NCBI RefSeq assembly: GCF_900102885.1
Contig: NZ_FNGE01000003.1
Span: 248,001 to 312,000, forward strand
Direction: 5' to 3'
Source of the DNA: Paracoccus chinensis
Lineage (GTDB): Bacteria > Pseudomonadota > Alphaproteobacteria > Rhodobacterales > Rhodobacteraceae
DNA: 64,000 nucleotides
A program made the position numbers and the translations under genes. This document shows, one piece after another, positions 53,606 through 62,570 of this stretch. The notes under the pieces are model-generated. The model was not told where the DNA came from and searched no databases. It worked only from the letters and a program-made list of their open reading frames with translations. Position 1 is the first letter of the stretch; every line of letters starts with the position of its first letter.

Positions 53606-55838
53606 CTATTCGGGCTGGTCCATCCTGACCCGCAGCGCCATCGTCCCCCGCACCGGCTGCGAGAAATCTAGGATCACCTGGTTGCGCGCGCTGCCCTGCC
53701 CCGTGGTGATCGAAGGCAGGTCGGTGTTGCGCACGCCGCCCGCGGTCTGGATGGCGCCCTCGGCCACCACGGCCTCGACCTTGATCGAGCGTCCGTCGAA
53801 GGGCAGCGCGCCTCCTGTCGCCACGACCCATCGCGCGGCGGCGGTATTCTGGCTGTGACTGACCGACAGCGGGTTCGCCGTTGGGGTCTTCACCCCGTTG
53901 AAGGTATTCCCCTCGAAGCGGACGTTGCGCATCTTGCTGGCGTCCAGGTCGGCAAAGGTCGTGTCCACCCGCTCGACCCGGTCGATCTGCGAGTAAAGCG
54001 ACTTGAAGACATTGCCCATCACCGTCAGCCCTTGCAGAGCAAAGAAAGGTGTTGCCCGTCATCGTCAGCCCCCCGAACGGCGGCTGACCGGCCGAATCAG
54101 GCGTGGGGTGATGCTCGTTCGTCCACTCGACGCTGGCGTTGTCGATATAGTTGCCCGTGACGGTCACCTGCGCGTTGCGCCCTGTCAGCACCAGCCACGC
54201 CGTCCGCAGGCCCGAGTTCTGGCTGTCGCCCTGGAACCAGTGGTTGCCCGTGATCAGGTGCCCGCTGCCCGCCGCCACGCAGAAATGGCCAAAGCGGACG
54301 AAGCGGTTGTCGCGGATCTTGGCGTCGTTGTTGTTGATGTTCAGGCAGACGCTGGTGCGGTCCTGCGCGGGCCGGCCCATGTCGTCGGCCATGAACTCGC
54401 AGCGGTCGATCAGCAGCCCCTGGCAGGCCTCGCCGATCGAGGTGATGCAGCGATCCTTGGCGCGGGTGAAGAAGCAGTCGCGGAAGGACCAGAGGCCCCC
54501 CTGCGGCGGCAGCATCACGCCGCTGGCCACCCCGTCCAGGCCGAACTCGACGTTCATGAAATAGAAGCGGTCCACCTGCGGCACGCCCGAGAAGTCGAAG
54601 GCATAGCGATAGCGCACGAAGCTGTAGTTGCGGGTGCCCGCTCCGCCATACAGCGGCTGCGACAGGGTCAGGGTGCCGGCGGCGATGTTTTTCGCGCGCA
54701 CATAGACCTCGCGCCCGACGCCGGGGCCGGTCACGCGCGATCCGACCTCGATCGCCGCGACCTGCGCCACGTTGCGCAGTTCCTCGCCCCGCGCGGGGTC
54801 GTAGGTGGCGGTCGAGGCCACGGTGCGCGTGGCCCAGGCAGGGCCGTCCACGGCGGCGACCTGTCCGTTGGCGACGACGCGGCGGGTGGAAAACTGCGTC
54901 AGGCCCGGCACGATCTCGCCGATCACCAGCGGCTCGGTCAGGTTCACCGTACGCCCGCAAAGATCGAAGATGTTGTGGTCGCTGTAATCCAGCAGCGCCT
55001 GCATCCCGCGCTTCATGCCCTCGGTCTCGTCTCCGAAGGCATCGGCATAGCTGGGCAGGTCGAAGTTGCGCCTGAGCGCCAGCCGGGCCGCGCGCGGCAT
55101 CCGCAGCTTGCCGACAAAGCGCACCGGCTCGTTCATGGTCAGGTCGCCGCCGATGTAATAGGTGCCGGCGGGAACCAGCACCTGTCCACCCGCCGCAGCC
55201 TGGTCGGCGCGCTGAAAGGCCGCGCGGTCGTCCGTCGCGCCGTCGCCGATCGCGCCATAGTCGCGCACGTCCACCCAATCGATCATTGAGGGCACGAAAG
55301 CCGCAGTGACGTCCTCGATCTTCAGGTTCTCGATGCGCACCGCGCCGCCGTTCGGCCCCATGAGGTCCAGCCCCATGTGCCCCAGCGTGGCGGTCGGCCC
55401 CCAGCCCATGTTGACCCCGGGCCGGGTGGCGGTGCCGACGATGGCAGACACCTCGACCACCCTGCCATAGCCCGGCAGCGCCGTGGCAGGTCCGGTGTCG
55501 GGCACGCCCGCCACGCGCTGGCGCTGCGCGGTCCCCGGCCAGCCCGCGATGCGGACCGACGGCAGGTTGCCCGCGATCCCCTTCACCCGCGCCGAGATCC
55601 GCAGGTAGGTGCCGGGAAAGATCGGCGTCTCGCCGGTAAAGCGGATGCGCGTGACATCCGCCTGCTTGACGACCTCCAGGCAGGCGCCGAAGTCCTGGTC
55701 GGCCGGCACGATGGCCGCGTTCGGCGCATTGGCCCAGGTCGCCTCGCCCGACAACCCGTTCGCCTGCGACCAGGCGCCCAGGCCCGCGCTGAAGCCGGGG
55801 GGCATGAGTTGCAGCCCGGCGGTGATGGCGATGTTCAT
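53606..55838 (-). pseudogene. Right-handed beta-helix (pectate-lyase-like) protein, frameshifted
   Basis: From ATG 55838 the frame gives an N-terminal carbohydrate-binding-like part and then DWVDVRDYGAIGDGATDDRAAFQRA, the start of a GH28/pectate-lyase-type beta-helix as found in phage tailspikes and exopolysaccharide-processing proteins. Repeats such as NNNDAKIRDNRFVRFGHF and QVTVTGNYIDN continue to about 54050. There the frame breaks: the sequence NTFLCSARADG should read NTFFALQGLTVMGNVFKS, and the correct frame resumes to a stop at 53606. One extra base in the AAAGAAA tract (54041-54047) explains it. A sequencing error or a recent pseudogene is most likely. The enzyme activity is unknown. 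Confidence 0.75.
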
Positions 55839-55914
55839 GCGCTCTCGTCCTCTCTCAGGGCGCGAGGACGAAGGCCCCGCGGTCATGCGAGGGAACCTGG
55901 CGGACGGGGGTTGA

Positions 55915-55936
55915 CGCGCGGTTAACCAACCGCGCG
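55915..55936. repeat. Perfect inverted repeat upstream of the beta-helix gene
   Basis: Arms CGCGCGGTT and AACCGCGCG with the loop AACC, 77 bases before the beta-helix start codon and on the same strand after lysyl-tRNA synthetase. It could be an operator or a second terminator. Confidence 0.4.
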
Positions 55937-55973
55937 GCGCAACGGGGATGGAGGCAACGGCAAGGACGGCAAA

Positions 55974-55994
55974 GGTGCGTGCAAAGCACGCACC
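55974..55994 (-). terminator. Terminator of the lysyl-tRNA synthetase gene
   Basis: On the minus strand GGTGCGTGC-TTT-GCACGCACC, a perfect 9-bp stem, begins four bases after the stop codon and is followed by TTTGCCG. Confidence 0.75.
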
Positions 55995-55997
55995 CTT

Positions 55998-57587
55998 CTA
56001 TGCGGCGGCGCTTTCAAGCTCTCCGGCAAGCGCCCGCTCGATCAGGGCGCGCGTTTCATCCACGCCGTAAAGGGCGATGAAGCCCCCGAAGCGTGGTCCC
56101 TGATCGGCCCCCAGCAGCACCTGGTAGAGCGCCTGGAACCAGTCGCGCAGCGGCTCGAAGCCGTGCTCGGTGCCGACGGCGAAGACCATGGTCTGCAGCG
56201 CTTCCGCATCCGCGGGCTGATCCCATGCGGCCAGCCGCCTGGCCAGATCCTCCAGCGCCGCGCGTTCCTTGTCGGTCGGTGCGCGGAACTGGCGGGTGGG
56301 CGCTACGAAGTCGGTGAAATAGCGCACCGCGAATTCGGCCGCCGCATCCAGGTCGGGATGCGTCTCGGGGCTCGCCGCGGGCGCATAGCGGCGGATGAAG
56401 CCCCAGAGGCCGTCCTTGTCCTTGGCTCCCGCCACCGAGGCGAGGTTCAGAAGCATCTGGAACGGCACCACAAGGTTCGATTCCGGCACCTTGCCGCCGT
56501 GGATGTGCCAGACGGGGTTCGCCAGCTGCTGGTCCGGCGTCTGGCCGGGGAAGGCGCGTAGCTGCTGGTGGTATTCGTCCACCGCCTTGGGGATGACGTC
56601 GAAATGCATCCGCTTCGCTGTCTTGGGCTTCTGGTACATGAAGTAGGACAGGCTTTCCGTGGCCGCGTAGGTCAGCCATTCGTCGATCGACAGACCGTTG
56701 CCCTTCGACTTCGAGATCTTCTGCCCGTTCTGGTCCAGGAACAGCTCGTAGGTGAAATGCTCGGGCTTGCGGCCGCCCAGCACCTCGCAGATGCCGTCGT
56801 AGATCGGCGTGTTGGTGGAATGGTCCTTGCCATACATCTCGAAGTCGACGTCCAGCGCAGCCCAACGGGCGCCGAAGTCGGGCTTCCACTGCAGCTTCAC
56901 GTTTCCGCCGGTGACGGGCAGCGTCCATTCGCGGCCGGTCTCGTCGTCGAAGGTGATCTCGCCCTTCACGGCGTCCACGTTCTTGATCGGGACATACAGC
57001 ACGCGGCCGGTTTCCGGGTGGATCGGCAGGAAGCAGGAATAGGTCTGCTGCCGCTCCTCGCGCAGGGACGCCAGCATGATCTCCATGATGGCGTCATAGC
57101 GCTCGGCCGCCTTCAGCAGCGTCTCGTCGAACTGCCCCGAGCGGTAGAACTCGGTCGCGCTGATGAACTCGTATTCGAAGCCGAAGGTATCAAGGAAGCG
57201 GCGCAGCATGGCGTTGTTGTGATCGCCGAAGCTGGGATACTCGCCGAAGGGATCGGGCACCGAGGTCAGCGGCTTCTGCAGGTGCTCGCGCAGCATCCCG
57301 GTCTGCGGCACGTTGTCCGGAACCTTCCGCATTCCATCAAGGTCGTCGGAAAAACAGAACAGCCGCGTGGGGATATCGCTGATAAGCTCGAAGGCGCGGC
57401 GGATCATCGTGGTCCGCGCAACCTCGCCGAATGTGCCGATATGTGGCAGGCCCGAGGGACCGTAGCCCGTCTCGAACAGGACGTAGCCTTTCTCGGGATC
57501 TTTCTTGGCGTAACGTTTCAGCACCCGGCGGGCTTCCTCGAAGGGCCAGGCCTTGGAATTCATCGCTGCATCGCGCAGGGTGGTCAT
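55998..57587 (-). CDS. lysS: Class I lysyl-tRNA synthetase
   Basis: A 529-residue class I LysRS, the archaeal and alphaproteobacterial type, which charges tRNA-Lys. The HIGH motif reads HIGTFGE (residues 49-55) in the context [11 protein letters not shown] and the KMSKS motif reads KISKSKG in [14 protein letters not shown]. Other family stretches ([34 protein letters not shown]) are present. The start at 57587 ([18 protein letters not shown]) was preferred to the longer frame, which runs antisense into the TerB gene. Confidence 0.96.
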   Translation of the reverse strand: MTTLRDAAMNSKAWPFEEARRVLKRYAKKDPEKGYVLFETGYGPSGLPHIGTFGEVARTTMIRRAFELISDIPTRLFCFSDDLDGMRKVPDNVPQTGMLREHLQKPLTSVPDPFGEYPSFGDHNNAMLRRFLDTFGFEYEFISATEFYRSGQFDETLLKAAERYDAIMEIMLASLREERQQTYSCFLPIHPETGRVLYVPIKNVDAVKGEITFDDETGREWTLPVTGGNVKLQWKPDFGARWAALDVDFEMYGKDHSTNTPIYDGICEVLGGRKPEHFTYELFLDQNGQKISKSKGNGLSIDEWLTYAATESLSYFMYQKPKTAKRMHFDVIPKAVDEYHQQLRAFPGQTPDQQLANPVWHIHGGKVPESNLVVPFQMLLNLASVAGAKDKDGLWGFIRRYAPAASPETHPDLDAAAEFAVRYFTDFVAPTRQFRAPTDKERAALEDLARRLAAWDQPADAEALQTMVFAVGTEHGFEPLRDWFQALYQVLLGADQGPRFGGFIALYGVDETRALIERALAGELESAAA

Positions 57588-57669
57588 GGGTGCTCTCCGT
57601 CCGTTCGGCCCTGCCGTAGCGGCCGGTCCGGGCATCGTCAACATTTCCAACCCCCTTGTGGAGCAAACG

Positions 57670-58092
57670 ATGAGCCTCGACCTGCCCTCCTTTTCGCCAT
57701 GCGACGCGCTGGTCGCCGTCATGGTCGCCATCTCGGCGTCCGGCAAGGGACTGGGCACGGCCGAGATGGTGGCGATCGAGCGGCTGGTGGACCATACCCC
57801 CGTCTTCGCGACCTACGACGTCGACCGCCTGCGCGCCGTCTCCCAGACCGTCCTGACGATCTTCGAGGACGAGGAGGGGCTGGACGCCCTCTTCGGGCTG
57901 CTGCGCGAGGCGCTGCCCGAAAAGCTGCACGAGACCGCCTATGTGCTGGCCTGCGACGTGGCCACTGCCGACGGCACGCTGGGGCAGGACGAGTTGCGGA
58001 TGCTGATCGAGCTGCGCGACGAGCTGGAGATCGACCGCCTGCACGCCGCCGCCATCGAGATGGCCGCGCGGGCGCGCAACCAGCGGCTTTGA
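57670..58092 (+). CDS. TerB family tellurite-resistance-like protein
   Basis: A 140-residue all-helical TerB domain. Two acidic, metal-binding-like positions recur in the two halves ([21 protein letters not shown] and [22 protein letters not shown]), the TerB pattern. A direct role in tellurite resistance is not implied; stand-alone TerB proteins are common. It is divergent from the lysyl-tRNA synthetase gene with an 82-base gap. Confidence 0.88.
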   Translation: MSLDLPSFSPCDALVAVMVAISASGKGLGTAEMVAIERLVDHTPVFATYDVDRLRAVSQTVLTIFEDEEGLDALFGLLREALPEKLHETAYVLACDVATADGTLGQDELRMLIELRDELEIDRLHAAAIEMAARARNQRL

Positions 58093-58132
58093 ATGCTGCG
58101 CCTCAAGATCTTCCGACAGGTAGCTGAGTACG

Positions 58133-59569
58133 CTATATTTCTGGCGGAAGTGGAGAAAACGGCTCGGGCGCGGCCACGCTTGCCGCGACCAGGTCGCGCT
58201 GCAACAGCTTGGCCCGTTTGACCCAGGCAAGGCTCCCCTCGGGCCAGTCCTGCCCCTCGGTCGCGGCCCGCCGGTTCTCGTCCACAACCAGCGCGGCAAA
58301 GGCGACCTCGGACCCCTGCGGGAGGGTGGCATAGCCCGCGAGGCAGGAGACGAAGTTCAGCGTTCCCGTCTTGGCCTCGACCAAGGGCGCCCCGCCCGCG
58401 CCGCTTCCACCCGCGTCCTTGCCCAGCACGTCGCGCAGCGGATCGGCGTTCAGCAAGGGCCGCAGCGCCTCGCGCGCGGCGGGCCGCGCCAGCAGCCGCG
58501 CCAGCACCCCTGCCGAGATGCGGTTTGCCGCGCTCAGCCCCGAATGATCCGCCAGTTGCGCCGTGCCGGCACCCGTCTCCGCCAGCCACCCGGCCATCGC
58601 CTGCGCGGATGCGACCTGCCCCGCCGCACCGCTGGCGGCAAGCCCCACGACCTCGGCCGTCAGGTTTGTCGAATGCTTCAGCATCCCGCGCAGGATCGCG
58701 GGCAGCGGCTCGCTGTCGCGCCGCGCAATCTCGGTGCCCAAAGGCGCCTCGGCCAGTTCGGGCGCAGGAAGGGCCAAGCCGGCCGCGCGGGCCAGCGTCT
58801 GGAAGACGTCGCCCGCATAGGCTTCGGGGCGGCGCACCGGCAGCCAGCGGGTGCCGCGTGCGGACAGCCCCCGTCGCGGAATGTCCCACCGCTCGCGCCC
58901 GCCGCTCGCCTCGTGCAGATAGGCGCCGCCACCGGGACGGACCGCCGCAGCGATGCTGTAGGCGCGGGGAGAATGGCCGCTCGCCCGCGCCTCGAGGCTC
59001 AGCGCGCAATCGGTTTCGCAGCGCCAGCCCAGATGGACGCGGTTGAAGTTGAGGATCATCCCCGAAACCGCTGGATTGTAGGCAAGATGTGCCGCCTGCC
59101 CGGGCGCGATCTCCTCGACATGCGGCAGTGCCCCGCCCCAGACGAGGAAGCGCGCGGGCCGCCAGTCCCCCACCGCCCGTGCCGTATCCTGCGCCAGGGC
59201 CGCCAGCCCGTCCGTGTCCAGCGTCGGGTCTCCTCCGCCCGCCAGCACCAGCGTGTCGCCGTCCCGCAGCACGCGCGTCGAAAAGCGATGCCCCGTCCCC
59301 AGTCGCTCCAAGGCATAAAGCACGGTGACGGTCTTCAGTGTGCTCGCGGGCGGCAGCATCAGGTCGGGCCGGACGGACATTTCTACCGCACCCGTGCGCA
59401 GGTCGAGGGCCACGAAGCCCAGATCGGCCGCACCCAGCCTCGCCCGTTCCAGCATCTCCGCAGGCGAGGGCAAGGGCCTGCGGCGCGGGCGGTCGGCCCA
59501 GGCAGGCGCGGCGAGGCTGGTGGCAGCCGCAAGCCCGGACAGAAGAAGCGTTCGTCTTTTCATCATCAT
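58133..59569 (-). CDS. dacB: D-alanyl-D-alanine carboxypeptidase/endopeptidase, PBP4 (DacB) family
   Basis: A 478-residue class C penicillin-binding protein. Three active-site motifs are present: SxxK S76-K79 in PPASTLKT, the SxN-type region in DHSGLSAANRIS, and KTG in VEAKTGTLNFVS. It trims peptidoglycan cross-links and stem peptides in the periplasm. The N-terminus has an arginine pair (MKRRTLLLSGLAAATSLA) ahead of a hydrophobic stretch ending AWA, so Tat export is possible. Three ATGs in a row make the exact start uncertain (59569, 59566 or 59563). It follows the VWA-like membrane gene by 11 bases and may belong to that operon. Confidence 0.93.
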   Translation of the reverse strand: MMMKRRTLLLSGLAAATSLAAPAWADRPRRRPLPSPAEMLERARLGAADLGFVALDLRTGAVEMSVRPDLMLPPASTLKTVTVLYALERLGTGHRFSTRVLRDGDTLVLAGGGDPTLDTDGLAALAQDTARAVGDWRPARFLVWGGALPHVEEIAPGQAAHLAYNPAVSGMILNFNRVHLGWRCETDCALSLEARASGHSPRAYSIAAAVRPGGGAYLHEASGGRERWDIPRRGLSARGTRWLPVRRPEAYAGDVFQTLARAAGLALPAPELAEAPLGTEIARRDSEPLPAILRGMLKHSTNLTAEVVGLAASGAAGQVASAQAMAGWLAETGAGTAQLADHSGLSAANRISAGVLARLLARPAAREALRPLLNADPLRDVLGKDAGGSGAGGAPLVEAKTGTLNFVSCLAGYATLPQGSEVAFAALVVDENRRAATEGQDWPEGSLAWVKRAKLLQRDLVAASVAAPEPFSPLPPEI

Positions 59570-59580
59570 GGTGCTCAGCC

Positions 59581-61698
59581 TTAAGCCCGGACCGAGCGCC
59601 GGCCAAGCCGTCCCGCTTCGACCAGCCAGGCCACCAGCGCCAGCCCGGCCACCAGCAGCAGCCAGGCCCAGGGCGGCAGCAGCGGCCGGACGGCAAGCCC
59701 GTCCACGGCCTCGGCCTCGCGCGGGGTGATGGCGACCCAGGGGCGCTGGATGCCCTCGCCATGGGCCTGCCGCCCTTCGGCTACCGTGCGCAGGTCAGGC
59801 ACGCCGTCCGACAGGCGCAGGACCGTACCGTTCGTCGCCTGTGTCAGCGGCTGCAACAGCGCGCCCGTGGCGACCGTCTGCTCGAACTCGCGCGGTGCGC
59901 TGGGGCCCACGGCCACGACGCGCGACAACTCGCCCTCGGCCAGCCGGTAAAGCCCCGGCCCCGGCGCCTGCCAGCGGCCGGTGAAGCGGCCCTCGCCCGC
60001 GGGCTCCAGCGCCAGTTCGGCGGTGGTCCCATCCGGACGCGTGATCGTCACGGCACCGACCATGTCCTCCATCGTCTGGCGCGTGACGATCAGGCCCAGG
60101 TCGCCCGAAAGCTGGACCTGCAGCGACTCCTCCTCGAGGTCCGGTTCTTTCATGGACCAGTGGGCGATGCGGCGCAGAAGCTCGGCCTGCGGTCCGCCGC
60201 CCTCGAAACCCCGCGCCCAGAGCCAGACCTGATCCGAGGTCAACAGCGCCACCCGCCCCTCGCCCACGCGGCTGGCAATCAGAAGGGGTCGGCCTTCGTC
60301 GCCGGTCATCAGCACCTCGGCATCCGTCTCGGGGATCACGTCGCCCATCCGCAGCCATCGGCCCCAATGGGGGTCGTCCGGGCGCTCGGGGTCGGGCGCG
60401 CCGGGCAGCGCGGCGGTGACGGGGTGGCGGCGGCCATCCTCGGTCAATTGCGGCACGAAAGGCGCGTCGAGGAAGCGGCCGCTCGGGCGTCCCGGCAGGA
60501 TCGCACCCAGCGGCGACAGGTGCAGGCTTTCCACGCTGGCCGCCTCGGAGCCTGAGGACACCAGCAGCGCGCCCCCGTTTTCCACGTAGCGGCGGATGTT
60601 GTCGAAATAGGCGGCGGGCAGGATGCCGCGCACGCTGTAACGGTCGAAGATGATAAGGTCGAAATCCTCGATCCGCTGCTGAAACAGCGCCTCGGTCGGG
60701 AAGGCGATCAATGCAAGTTCATCTACCGGCACCCCGTCCATCTTGTCAGGCGGGCGCAGGATGGTGAAATGAACCAGATCCACATTCGTGTCGGATTTCA
60801 GGATGTTGCGCCAGACGCGGCTGCCGGGATGCGGTTCGCCCGACACCAGCAGCACGCGCAGACGGTCGCGCACGCCCTCGATCTGGATCGCCGCGCGGTC
60901 GTTCAGGTCGGTCAGCTGCGGCGGCTCGCCTGCGGGCGGGTCGATCGAGACGGCCACGACGTTCTGGCCTGGATGCTCGGGCGTCACGGGGATGTCCAGC
61001 GGCATTCCCGGCGGGATCGCCACCACCTCTTCGCGCGCGCCGTCGATCGAGACGCGCAGGGTGACGGCGCGGCCCTGGACCTCGGGCGGAACGGCGCCCT
61101 GGTCCTCGACCCGCAGGCGGATCGTCACGGGCTGGCCGATCAGGCCGAAGGCGGGGGCCTCCTCGACGACAAGGCGGCGGTCCCAGTCCGAGGGTTGGCC
61201 GGTCAGCAGGACATGGACCGGAGCGGGGGCAGTTGCGGGCAGCGCGGGGGCGTCGTGCAGTTGCCCGTCCGTGACGACGATGGTGCCTGCGACGCGCGCC
61301 TCGGGCTCGGCGGCCAGGGCACGGGTGATCGCCTCGCCCAGCCGGGTGCCGTCGAGATCGTCGCCGATCGTGATGCGGCGCAGCTCGGTCCCCGGCCTTG
61401 CTGTCAGGCGTTCGGCCAAGGCATCCGCCGCCGCGCGGGCCTGTTCGGCGCGACCCGGCAAGGCTTGGCTTGCGCTCTGGTCCTCGACCAGCAGCACGAT
61501 GTCCGAAAGGCCCCGGCGCACGCCGGTTTCCAGCGTCGGCCCCGCCAGCGCGGCTGCCGCCGCCAGCCCCGCCAGCGCCCGCCACGGCCAGCCCCGCAGG
61601 CCCCGCCACCAGGCCAGTCCGGCCGCCAGCAGCGCCAGCGCCACCAGCACCGCAACAAAAGGCCAGGGCAGAAGCGGATCGAAGCCCAGCCGCGTCAT
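59581..61698 (-). CDS. Membrane protein with VWA-like and glutamine amidotransferase-like domains
   Basis: A 705-residue protein. Two or three N-terminal transmembrane segments are followed by a VWA-like domain with DxSxS in VEDQSAS and a second metal aspartate in VVTDGQLHD, then a GATase-I-like fold (FDLIIFDRYSVRGILPAAYFDNIRRYVENGGALLVSSG) without an obvious catalytic cysteine, and a last membrane segment near the C-terminus (PPWAWLLLVAGLALVAWLVE). Such proteins are encoded with MoxR AAA ATPases, DUF58 and BatA proteins. Function unknown. Overlaps the DUF4159 gene by 4 bases. Confidence 0.85.
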   Translation of the reverse strand: MTRLGFDPLLPWPFVAVLVALALLAAGLAWWRGLRGWPWRALAGLAAAAALAGPTLETGVRRGLSDIVLLVEDQSASQALPGRAEQARAAADALAERLTARPGTELRRITIGDDLDGTRLGEAITRALAAEPEARVAGTIVVTDGQLHDAPALPATAPAPVHVLLTGQPSDWDRRLVVEEAPAFGLIGQPVTIRLRVEDQGAVPPEVQGRAVTLRVSIDGAREEVVAIPPGMPLDIPVTPEHPGQNVVAVSIDPPAGEPPQLTDLNDRAAIQIEGVRDRLRVLLVSGEPHPGSRVWRNILKSDTNVDLVHFTILRPPDKMDGVPVDELALIAFPTEALFQQRIEDFDLIIFDRYSVRGILPAAYFDNIRRYVENGGALLVSSGSEAASVESLHLSPLGAILPGRPSGRFLDAPFVPQLTEDGRRHPVTAALPGAPDPERPDDPHWGRWLRMGDVIPETDAEVLMTGDEGRPLLIASRVGEGRVALLTSDQVWLWARGFEGGGPQAELLRRIAHWSMKEPDLEEESLQVQLSGDLGLIVTRQTMEDMVGAVTITRPDGTTAELALEPAGEGRFTGRWQAPGPGLYRLAEGELSRVVAVGPSAPREFEQTVATGALLQPLTQATNGTVLRLSDGVPDLRTVAEGRQAHGEGIQRPWVAITPREAEAVDGLAVRPLLPPWAWLLLVAGLALVAWLVEAGRLGRRSVRA

Positions 61699-62570
61699 GG
61701 CAGAAGCCCCGGCACCTGGATCATGGGCGACTCGCCCTGTTCGCGGCCCAGGCGTTCCAGCAGCTCGGGAACATGCACCTGATCGGATTTGTAGTTCCCG
61801 CTCAGCGCATACATGACAAGGTTGATGCCGAAGCGCAGGGCAAGCTCGCGCTGCCGCATGCCGTCATAGCCCGAGCCGATGACATACAGCGGCCTGCCGA
61901 ACTCGTCCTCGGCCCAGGCCTCGGCCCAGGAGTTGCCGCCGATCACCACGGGCGAGACGCCGTCGTTCGATGGCCCGAAGACGCCCTGCTCGGCGCTGGC
62001 CTGCGGCGCCTCGACCCAGACGGTGGCGCCCTGCCAGCGGCCGGGGAAATCGTCCAGAAGGTAGAAGGCGCGGGTCAGCACGTGATCCGGCGGCACCGGC
62101 GCCAGCGGCGGAATGTCCAAGGGTGCTGCCAGCCGCTGCAGCGCCTGAGAGGCCCCCGGGGCGCCGGTGCCCGCAAGATCGCCGTCGCGCGTGTCGAAGA
62201 GGATCATGCCCCCGGTCCGCAGGAAACGGTTCAGCCGCGCATAGGCCTGCGGCGAGGGCAAGGGCTGGCTGTCGGTGACGGGCCAGTAAAGGAAGCTGAG
62301 CAGCGACAGGTCGTCCTCGTCCAGCGCCACGGCGACAGGCGTGCCCGGCTCGACCGTGGTGCGTGCCCAGAGCGCCGAGGTGAGCCCCACGAGCCCTAGG
62401 TCCGAGGCCTCGTCCACCTCGAGATCGCCGGTCACGACATAGGCAAGCGCGCTTTCCCCCGTGGCCTCGGCCAGCCTCGGGTCCAGCAGGTCCTGCGCCA
62501 CGCCCAAGGCCGGGGCAAGCGCGGCCATTGTGAGGGCCAGCAACCCGCGCCGGGTCAGCCGCGGGCTCAT
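61695..62570 (-). CDS. DUF4159 protein
   Basis: A 291-residue protein with an Arg-Arg hydrophobic signal (MSPRLTRRGLLALTMAALAPALGVAQ), so probable Tat or Sec export, and a DUF4159 fold: LSLLSFLYWPVTDSQPLPS, AYARLNRFLRTGGMILFDTRDGD, LTRAFYLLDDFPGRW and PLYVIGSGYDGMRQRELALRFGINLVMYALSGNYKSDQVHVPELLERL. Function is unknown. In many relatives this domain is fused to the BatA-like part; here the BatA-like gene ends at 62567 with a 4-base ATGA overlap. The open frame reaches 62720 but earlier residues are shadow. Confidence 0.85.
   Translation of the reverse strand: MSPRLTRRGLLALTMAALAPALGVAQDLLDPRLAEATGESALAYVVTGDLEVDEASDLGLVGLTSALWARTTVEPGTPVAVALDEDDLSLLSFLYWPVTDSQPLPSPQAYARLNRFLRTGGMILFDTRDGDLAGTGAPGASQALQRLAAPLDIPPLAPVPPDHVLTRAFYLLDDFPGRWQGATVWVEAPQASAEQGVFGPSNDGVSPVVIGGNSWAEAWAEDEFGRPLYVIGSGYDGMRQRELALRFGINLVMYALSGNYKSDQVHVPELLERLGREQGESPMIQVPGLLP

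Noticed and set aside
54041..54048. Programmed +1 frameshift like prfB
   Set aside because: The CTT-T context is similar, but there is no following stop codon or upstream Shine-Dalgarno-like stimulator; an indel is simpler.
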